This document shows positions 32,439 through 38,900 of a stretch of DNA of 43,699 nucleotides, one piece after another (position 1 is the stretch's first letter; each line of letters begins with the position of its first letter). The notes beneath the pieces are model-generated. The model was not told the origin of the DNA. It saw only the letters and a program-made list of their open reading frames with translations, and did no database searches. The DNA lies in assembly GCA_022599775.1 (NCBI GenBank), contig JAHZLQ010000003.1:1-43699 (forward strand). Direction: 5' to 3'. Position numbers and translations under genes: made by a program. The DNA comes from Gammaproteobacteria bacterium (GTDB taxonomy: Bacteria > Pseudomonadota > Gammaproteobacteria > Nevskiales > Nevskiaceae).

Positions 32439-33221
32439 ATGGAACTCAATTCAGGCATCTCCGCAATCATTACCGGTGGCGCCTCGGGCCTCGGTGAAGC
32501 CACCGCGCGCGCCCTGGCCAGTCACGGCGTCAAGGTCGCGCTGTTCGACATGAACGAGGACAAGGGCACGGCGCTGGCGAACGAGCTGGGCGGCGTGTTC
32601 TGCAAGGTCAACGTCACCGATGACGCCGATGCCGCAGCCGGCTTCGCCAAGGCGCGCGCGGCCAATGGCCAGGAGCGGATTCTCGTCAACTGCGCGGGAA
32701 TCGGTAACGCCATCAAGACCGCCGGCCGCGACAAGAAAACCGGCGGCACCAAGCATTTCCCGCTGGCGGACTTCGAACGCGTGCTCAGGGTCAATCTGCT
32801 GGGAACCTTCAACTGCATCGCCAAGTCGGCCCAGGGCATGCTCGACCTGGAGCCGCTGGACGATGGTGACCGCGGCGTCATCATCAACACCAGTTCGGTG
32901 GCCGCTCAGGACGGGCAGATCGGGCAGGCGGCCTACTCGGCCTCCAAGGCCGGTGTGGTCGGCATGACCCTGCCGATTGCGCGGGACCTTTCCGGCGAGG
33001 GCATCCGCGTCAACACCATCATGCCCGGTCTGTTCTACACGCCCTTGCTGATGGGCGCGCCGGAAGAAGTGCTGAACGCGTTATCCGCATCCGTGCCGTA
33101 CCCGAAGCGCCTCGGCCTGCCGCCGGAGTTCGCATCGTTGGTGCTGGAGATGGTCCGCAACCAGTACTTCAACGGCGAGTCCGTGCGTCTGGACGGTGCC
33201 ATTCGCATGGCGCCGCGCTGA
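32439..33221 (+). CDS. 3-hydroxyacyl-CoA dehydrogenase, HSD10-like SDR
   Basis: This 260-residue SDR resembles 17-beta-HSD type 10. It has TGGASGLG (12-19), NCAG (84-87), Ser152/153, Tyr166 and Lys170 (YSASK), plus the insertion (about 90-108, IKTAGRDKKTGGTKHFPL) typical of the HSD10/FadB2x group. GAGGAAG precedes the ATG. HSD10-type enzymes oxidise 3-hydroxyacyl-CoAs, including branched ones, and hydroxysteroids. It lies 80 bp after the thiolase gene and ends at a strong terminator, which defines the 3' end of the operon. Confidence 0.92.
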   Translation: MELNSGISAIITGGASGLGEATARALASHGVKVALFDMNEDKGTALANELGGVFCKVNVTDDADAAAGFAKARAANGQERILVNCAGIGNAIKTAGRDKKTGGTKHFPLADFERVLRVNLLGTFNCIAKSAQGMLDLEPLDDGDRGVIINTSSVAAQDGQIGQAAYSASKAGVVGMTLPIARDLSGEGIRVNTIMPGLFYTPLLMGAPEEVLNALSASVPYPKRLGLPPEFASLVLEMVRNQYFNGESVRLDGAIRMAPR

Positions 33222-33247
33222 AGCACGGCAGCCGTGATTTCAGTGAC

Positions 33248-33273
33248 GAAAGCCCGGGCTTGCCCGGGTTTTC
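33248..33273 (+). terminator. Rho-independent terminator of the thiolase/HSD10 operon
   Basis: GAAAGCCCGGG, loop CTTG, and CCCGGGTTTTC form an 11-bp stem with one G-T wobble, 26 bp after the stop codon, with a TTTT run built into the descending arm. It is symmetrical enough to work in both directions. Confidence 0.8.
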
Positions 33274-33471
33274 GCCTTCCAGGGGGCGCCACGCTGCGAC
33301 CTATCCGAGATGCAGCTGGGCACGGCGCTGTACAACGCCGGCGAACTCAAGACCGCACGATCCACTTTCGCCAGCGTCGCCGACGATCCCGGACAGGGAG
33401 ACCAGGCCGCCAACTGGGTCAAGTTTGTCAGTGCCGAGATCCAGAGAAAGCAGGCACTGCAGGGTACTTGA
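33274..33471 (+). pseudogene. TPR-protein C-terminal remnant
   Basis: The frame ending at TGA 33471 reads EMQLGTALYNAGELKTARSTF followed by a short helix and a hydrophilic tail, 53 residues if begun at ATG 33310. The ALYNAGELKTARSTF part matches a tetratricopeptide helix pair, and the end resembles the last repeat of tol-pal/TPR-type proteins. No upstream part of such a gene exists here, since the terminator of the preceding operon lies immediately before it. It is probably a leftover from a deletion. Confidence 0.5.
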
Positions 33472-33495
33472 GGGACTCTCTGACTGAGCTATGCT
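33468..33495 (+). promoter_or_regulatory. Candidate promoter of the lipoprotein gene
   Basis: TTGAGG (33468-33473), a 16-bp spacer and TATGCT (33490-33495) precede the lipoprotein start by 27 bp. This would be a typical sigma-70-like arrangement of moderate quality. Confidence 0.4.
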
Positions 33496-33522
33496 CGCAG
33501 GCCCGCAAACGCACGGACTCAA

Positions 33523-34257
33523 ATGAACGTCAAGCGATGGACCGCGCTCCTGGTGGTGGGACTGCTGCTGCAGGCCTGCACCACCCCGGCGATCAAACCC
33601 CTGCAGGCCCAGGTCGAAGCGGATCTGCCCTTGAGCGCGATCGCCTACGATCCGCAGACGGGCACCGAACTTTATACCCGACACGCCGCCTACTCCGACG
33701 TCGGCGGCCGCCTGACCGGCAGCAGCGCCACCTATCGATCACCGGACGGCGCGATGGTCGCCGTGCGTCGCAGCGTGTACTCCACCGAGGAGGTCATGCC
33801 CGAAGTCGAACTGACGATGTCGGACAGCGGAGAAACCCGCGGCCTGCGCCCGTTTGGCGAGGGCAACGTGTTGAAGCTATGGAGCGACAACGTCTCTGTG
33901 GGACGTGCGCACGAGGACTACATCCGCAACTCCAAGAACCTGTTTGCCGACGGTGATCTGGAGCGCTATGTGCTGCTGCATCTCGACGAACTGGAGCGTG
34001 GCAAGGACCTGCGGGCGCGCTTCGTGTCGCTGTCGGCGCTTCGGAGCGGCACCGTCCACCTGCGGAAGGTCGAAGGCGGCGATGAGGCCCTGACCACGAT
34101 CGAAATCGAAGCCTCATCCGACAAGCTGATCTCCGGCGGGCGTGCGCAACTGCGGATTGATCGGTCCGCCGGACGATTCGTCGACTATGTCGGGCCGTCG
34201 GAACTCGTGCTGCAGCCCGATCAGCCCGTCACCGTGCGGCTGGTGTATGCCTATTGA
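33523..34257 (+). CDS. Putative outer-membrane or periplasmic lipoprotein, function unknown
   Basis: This 244-residue protein has a clear lipoprotein signal: positive start MNVKRW, a hydrophobic stretch, and the lipobox LQAC with Cys19 as the lipidated residue. The mature part is hydrophilic and rich in beta-strand patterns (VHLRKVEGGDEALTTIEIEAS; LVLQPDQPVTVRLVYAY) with no recognised domain. Thr/Pro after the Cys instead of Asp suggests the outer membrane by the Lol rule. It stands alone between the catabolic cluster and the toxin-antitoxin pair. Confidence 0.75.
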   Translation: MNVKRWTALLVVGLLLQACTTPAIKPLQAQVEADLPLSAIAYDPQTGTELYTRHAAYSDVGGRLTGSSATYRSPDGAMVAVRRSVYSTEEVMPEVELTMSDSGETRGLRPFGEGNVLKLWSDNVSVGRAHEDYIRNSKNLFADGDLERYVLLHLDELERGKDLRARFVSLSALRSGTVHLRKVEGGDEALTTIEIEASSDKLISGGRAQLRIDRSAGRFVDYVGPSELVLQPDQPVTVRLVYAY

Positions 34258-34340
34258 GGGCGGGAGGAGGGCGAAAAGTGAATCCGCCGACCTGGTCAAT
34301 CGCCAATGATTTGTGGCGGACGCGGAAGTAGCGTGACCCC

Positions 34341-34910
34341 TCAACGCAGAAAGTCACCAAGCTCGCTCCAGTCCGGCCATTCGGGCGTCCCAAGCAGACG
34401 ACCGCCTTCGAGATGTGCGACCACCCGATAAGCCGCCCGCGCCGAGCTGTTGTCATAGGCAAAACCTTCGTGCGCCAGCTTCAGAGCATCCGCAAGCAGC
34501 GACCAAACTCGGGCGTAGCGCTCCCGTTGTTTGTCGAGCGGTACATCATGACCACCATGTTTGACGCGCGCTTCGACGCGTCGCATCGACAATGCCAGCG
34601 GGACGAGCATGACGTGTGCGGTGACGTGGTAGCCGGCGGTCCTCGCATCACGAATGAGGTCGAGCTTCGACGGGTGGCTGAACACCGTTTCGGCAATGAA
34701 CGATCGCCCCTGCGCAATCATCGACGCTCGTCTTTCTTCTGCGACCTTGGCCGCGTCGTAGGACCGGTCCCGATCCGAGCCCGGCCATTGCTCCCGCGCG
34801 ATGACATCCGCGTTGATGAACGGCAGATGCGTGACCGGTCCAAGCACGTGCTCGTAGAACGTCGTCTTTCCGCTGCCGTTCGGCCCTGCAAGGAGATGAA
34901 GAACCGGCAC
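34341..34910 (-). CDS. Zeta-toxin-like P-loop kinase (toxin of a TA pair)
   Basis: This 189-residue protein has Walker A AGPNGSGKT (8-16), then FINADVIAREQWPGSDRDRSYDAAKVAEERR, and ETVFSHPSK, the pattern of zeta/PezT-type kinases, which phosphorylate UDP-N-acetylglucosamine or related substrates. The start is GTG at 34910, two bases past the stop of the ParD-like gene, so the two are coupled in the order antitoxin-toxin. It is shorter than full-size zeta (about 270 aa) and lacks the epsilon partner. Kinases of this small type are found beside ParD-like antitoxins. Toxicity is inferred from context. Confidence 0.82.
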   Translation of the reverse strand: MPVLHLLAGPNGSGKTTFYEHVLGPVTHLPFINADVIAREQWPGSDRDRSYDAAKVAEERRASMIAQGRSFIAETVFSHPSKLDLIRDARTAGYHVTAHVMLVPLALSMRRVEARVKHGGHDVPLDKQRERYARVWSLLADALKLAHEGFAYDNSSARAAYRVVAHLEGGRLLGTPEWPDWSELGDFLR

Positions 34911-34912
34911 GT

Positions 34913-35296
34913 TCAGCGCTTGGAAGCCTTGCGGACCTTGCCCCTTGTGCCCTTCACGGCCACCGACCCGTCGCTTGCCAGCTCCACCACCTCACGGTCT
35001 TGGCCGGCGAGGACCTGATCAAGGCGAAGCCCTCGGCGGGACTGGTCGATGCGTGACGCCCATTCGGCCCTGACCACGGCTTGCTCGTGCAAGTTGAGTG
35101 AGTCGTACTCGCTCTGACCATCCAACACCGCCTGAACATCCGCCAGAGTAATGCTCGGGCCGCGCTCCAACTCGCGTCCGATCCGCGCCCAGTGCGCGAT
35201 CTGCTGTGCCGTGCTGCGACTCATGCGCTGGCCAGTCGAGCGAGCGCTTTCGGTCAATTCTGCATCTAGCCGCATGGGGCTGTTGGCACCCGGCAT
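34913..35296 (-). CDS. ParD-like antitoxin
   Basis: This 127-residue protein has the ParD-like core RLDAELTESARSTGQRMSRSTAQQIAHWARIGRELE, in which RS-x2-QQI-x2-WA-x2-GR is the family signature of a ribbon-helix-helix-related DNA-binding region. It is followed by a long flexible tail that would bind the toxin and ends very basic (KVRKASKR). ATG 35296 is chosen because GGAG lies 8 bases upstream; an in-frame GTG at 35317 is an alternative. A perfect 15-bp palindrome (35328-35342) lies just upstream, as expected for an autoregulated antitoxin. Confidence 0.82.
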   Translation of the reverse strand: MPGANSPMRLDAELTESARSTGQRMSRSTAQQIAHWARIGRELERGPSITLADVQAVLDGQSEYDSLNLHEQAVVRAEWASRIDQSRRGLRLDQVLAGQDREVVELASDGSVAVKGTRGKVRKASKR

Positions 35297-35327
35297 GGCG
35301 CATTCTCCAAATTTCACTTGGTAAACT

Positions 35328-35352
35328 GTAGCAAATTGCTACGATAATATCG
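35328..35352. promoter_or_regulatory. Palindromic operator upstream of the TA pair
   Basis: GTAGCAAATTGCTAC (35328-35342) is a perfect palindrome with 7-bp arms, about 30 bp upstream of the antitoxin start. It is followed at once by CGATAATATCG (35342-35352), another perfect palindrome. Both lie where the TA promoter should be and probably bind the antitoxin. Confidence 0.6.
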
Positions 35353-35377
35353 CCAGATGATCTCGTGCTGCAAAAGC

Positions 35378-35619
35378 TGAACCGCCCCGACTTTCTCGGA
35401 AGCTCCAAAGCTTGAGAGGATTGGAGCATGAGCAAGGAAAAGATGCGGTACTCGCCGGAGGGTACGGACCCGGGTGCGTATTGGAGCATCAGCACGAACA
35501 CTGATCACAGCGGGTCGTGATCGAGTCGATCGCGCCGAAGCTGGGGGCGCACGGTCGATACGCTGCGTCAATGGGTGCGTCGAGCTGAGCGCGGTCAGGG
35601 TTTGCGTCCGGGCCAGTCA
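35378..35619 (+). pseudogene. Decayed IS3-family OrfA with IS left end
   Basis: TGAACCGCCCCGACTTTCTC at 35378 resembles an IS3-family terminal repeat. An ATG at 35428 (GGAG upstream) begins MSKEKMRYSPE, the standard OrfA start. After that the frame is broken: IESIAPKLG and TVDTLRQWVRRAERGQGLRPG appear in other frames, separated by small insertions and deletions. No OrfB follows. This is an old dead IS fragment on the chromosomal side of the tRNA fragment. Confidence 0.65.
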
Positions 35620-35685
35620 TCAGCAATGGTGGCGGGGGGCATAGCGTCGCATTGATGCTGCGGAGGTTTGGGGGAGGGCACAACG

Positions 35686-35716
35686 AAAAAGGGCCAAAGC
35701 TAGAAAGCCTTGACCC
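35686..35716 (-). terminator. Rho-independent terminator of the former tRNA-Arg gene
   Basis: Read on the minus strand: GGGTCAAGGC, loop TTTCTA, GCTTTGGCCC, then TTTTT. All 10 pairs form, two of them G-T. It lies 16 bp past the CCA end of the tRNA-Arg fragment and points the same way, so it is the original terminator of that tRNA gene. It identifies the left side as native chromosome. Confidence 0.82.
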
Positions 35717-35732
35717 TTCAACAACTTATGTT

Positions 35733-35782
35733 TGGCGCGCCCGGATGGATTCGAACCACCGACCCCCAAGTTCGTAGCTTGA
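35733..35782 (-). tRNA. 3' half of tRNA-Arg(ACG), probable attachment-site copy
   Basis: On the minus strand the sequence from CAAG-CTACGAA-CTTG through GGTGG-TTCGAAT-CCATC to CGGGCGC-G-CCA reproduces part of the anticodon arm with anticodon ACG, the variable loop, an intact T-arm, the 3' strand of the acceptor stem, the discriminator base and an encoded CCA. The D-arm and 5' acceptor strand are missing; upstream is unrelated AT-rich sequence. It is not a functional tRNA. Such a 3' half is what remains at one end of an island integrated into a tRNA gene. A recombinase gene starts 160 bp away on the side where the tRNA is cut. Confidence 0.85.
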
Positions 35783-35818
35783 TTTCGGTATGCGGTCATA
35801 TATGTTTTTAATCGTTGA

Positions 35819-35912
35819 AAATAGTTACTTATTCGTAACTATTTGATAGTTGCTAAATTTCATGCCTTATTAGGACGCAAAGAAGCAGGCAGCCTGTTCA
35901 GATGGCAACTAT
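35819..35912. repeat. Four 8-bp half-sites in alternating orientation (recombinase-site-like)
   Basis: AAATAGTTAC (35819-35828) and GTAACTATTT (35835-35844) form a perfect 10-bp inverted repeat around TTATTC. ATAGTTGC (35846-35853) and its exact inverse GCAACTAT (35905-35912) follow. All four contain ATAGTTRC. The block lies between the tRNA fragment and the giant recombinase gene, where core- or arm-type binding sites of a tyrosine recombinase, or its operator, would be expected. Confidence 0.6.
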
Positions 35913-35918
35913 AGTCAT

Positions 35919-35928
35919 CTACTAGTAG
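35919..35928. promoter_or_regulatory. 10-bp palindrome just upstream of the recombinase gene
   Basis: CTACTAGTAG is a perfect palindrome 15 bp before the start codon, right before the AAGGA ribosome binding site. It could be an operator or an mRNA hairpin limiting translation; it is short, so chance is possible. Confidence 0.3.
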
Positions 35929-35943
35929 ACCCTAAGGACCAGG

Positions 35944-38900
35944 ATGCCAGCCGTCAACGACGACACGCTCGACGCGAGCCTCAACCCACCGATTCGCCAA
36001 CTTGCGCATGGTGATCGATACGCTGGTGGCGACTTCGTTGCCCAAGCGCTTCGGAAGTTGGCCAAGGATTTGCCGGACCTACTGGCTACGATTGACATTC
36101 CAGAGGACGTGCTTCTCCGCGCCGCGGAAAAATACGAATCGCGCAACTACGCGCTGGGGCGGCAACCCCGGAACGCGCATCGCCTAGCAGGTGGAGTTTC
36201 CGAGCATCCCTACTGGGCCGGCCTAATGCCGCACGGCGACGAAGAGCCCGTGGGGGTCAGCGAGCTACGGGCGCTATTGCTTGTGTTGGCGACGCGTGGC
36301 TCGTCTTTGATCTCCGGGGAGCAAGCAACCAAGATTGCCGGACTCACTTGGTACTGGAGCACGATCAAAAATAGGAAGTTGGTAAGCGATGCCTACGGGA
36401 ACATCTCCGAGGAGGTCCGTCGAGCTTTCCGCGGGGAACGCCCGCAGAGACTAGATCTCCCCGGATTCAGCGAAGAGAAGGTACGGACTGTGAAACTGGC
36501 GGTACGGTCCCTGCGAAGGGCCCTAGATCGAACAACGGAATCGCGACCTCCCGTCATCAGAACGATCGCCCCTACCGAGCTGGAGGCAAGCCCACCTCGA
36601 GGTGGTATACGTGCTCCCGAGTCGCAGTCAAAGCAAAGGTTTCGTGGTGCCCAGGAGATTTCAGATGAAGCCGAACGCACGGAGTCCGTCGAAGCACACT
36701 CTGTCACCATCGCCGCACCGCTCGAAGCGGCCGTAAGCAGAGCGGAGTCGGCTCCTGACGTTAACGTAGACGGGGCGACGATCGAGTGGGCTCCCGTGGA
36801 GGGCCCGCCTGAAATCGTGCGGCTCACAAAAGCTGCACGAGACCTTCTGAGACCTTCAGCCGAGGATAGCCGCGCCGCCGCCGTGGCGGGTCATCGCTTG
36901 CGGTTGGCGGCTAGGCTCCAAATCGGATCCGACTACGCTCCCGTCGTTTCGGAAGCGGGCGAAATCACCGACTACCTATTGAGCGTCGTTGACACCACAA
37001 CGGAATTGCCAAGGGCCGAGGCTGCGGTCGGGCTGCTGGGTAGCTTGCTTACGGCTCGGAGTCACGCCGTCCTTGAGCGCGCAACTTTTTGCGACCAGCC
37101 CCCGACGTCCAATGCCCCCTTCGCCATCGCGACCAACAGCGCCTCTTGGTCGGGGTTGATCCCTCGCGCAGACGATTTTTTTGCGCCAGATGAAGCCGCC
37201 TTCAAATTCGTCGGGGTCACTGACAAGACGGTCACGCTAGGGTTGCCGCCGCAAATGATCAATGCGCTGCATCGAGTTCTGGTACTTTCTGGCCGCACGG
37301 CGGCTGACGGGCTACCACTTTTCTCGAGCGATCCTGCAACACTGAGGGAGGCTCGTCGGAGCCTCGTCAAGGAGCTGCGCGAGCAGGCGTCGCCGCGCGC
37401 CACCGAGACGCTTCTCCGCGGATTCCTGCCTGCGGCCATCTTTGAACGGACGCAAGATCGATCGCTCTGCATCCTCTTGGCGGGTGAAACGCTCGGTATG
37501 AGCGACGCACGGATGCACTACGCCGCATATCGTACAGACGACATCCAGGCTCACTATGGCGAGGTTTTTCAGCCGGTGTTTCGAGATCGCCAAACCTGGC
37601 GCACATCAGTCGCTCCGGGGCGAATGGTCGGAGCTCCCTTGGCCGCACCCAACATCGATCGCATCGGTGATTGTGTCCGGAGCTTGGTCGAGCTAACGAA
37701 GTCGGAGGTGGGCTCCGATGCGCCCGGCGACGGGCTTCGCAGCGTGACGGCCATGTCTCGATATACCAAGTGGATGTTCATTGCGGCAACGGCTCATCGT
37801 TGCAGTCGGCTTGGTCGGGTCACGCTGAACGACATTTCGTTGGCCTTGGGCCTCGGTGTCATCTCTGACAAGTGTGTCTCCGCTGCACATTTGCAGCGTG
37901 TGGTTCCTATCCCAGACCTATTGGTGCGGCAGATTCGGTCATATTTGCGGGTTCTAACGACTGCCTTGCCCGGGCTCGAGTCAGACGCTGCGCAGAAGAG
38001 CACGGCGCAGCAAATTCGCGCGGCGCTCGATGGAACTGGCTCGCTGTTTCTCCGGACTGCATCGGAGAGTGGACTCGAACCCGACCCGACAGCCTCGCCG
38101 AAGGAAGAGCTGGGAATAGACCTTTGCCCTTGGTTTCTCAGACCAGCCTTTCGAACCGCGGGCTTGCGCGCCGGAATGACGCCGGAAGATATCGACGTCG
38201 TGCTCGGCCACTTTGACCATACGCAACCGTTTGATCGGTGGGGATGGGACAGCCCTAGTGCGCTGCGGGGCCGCATTGCTCACCTGATCGAACGTTGCCT
38301 GAAAGATCTCGGCTTCACGGCGATTGATGGTCAAGCACTCCCGGCAACCGACCGCGACCACTTCGATTATCCCCACCCGTCGCCACTCTTGGGCGGCAAT
38401 CTCCGCGGCGCCTACGATGGAAAGATAGAAGAGTTCCAACTCAAGCGGGATAGTTTGCGACGACAAACAATCGCCGAATTCAAACGCCGCGCAAAGAACG
38501 AGCGTGGCGTTTCGCTAAAGCAGTTAATTGAGAAAACCGTACATGATTTTCTCCGCCAGCATTGCGACGGCGCATTCACTGTGGAGCGCCCCAGAGAGCG
38601 AATTAAGCTGGAACATGAAGTGGTGGCGCGCCTAGGGAAGCACGTACTCGGCAGTGCCGGAGCGCGCTTGGCGGCGGAGTATGAAGAGGTGATGCTCTCG
38701 CTCAAGGCGGAGCTGCGGAGATACAAAGCTCGGTATGGTTGGGAATATTCCGAGCCCTCGTCGGTCGCAGTGATCGACGATGACTACGCGACGATCGACG
38801 CGAATGTCCTCCGAGCGGCAGACATTGCGCAAGTGCTGCGAAGCCACTCCCCCACCGTCACAGACAAATTCCCGAATCGGCTGGGTGGTCAGGCGGGTCG

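Noticed and set aside
30952-32439. 495-codon antisense frame under the thiolase
   Set aside because: Shadow of a high-GC gene; no recognisable domain.
35733-35782. Functional tRNA gene
   Set aside because: The D-arm and 5' acceptor strand are absent; only the 3' half exists, so it was called an att-type fragment.
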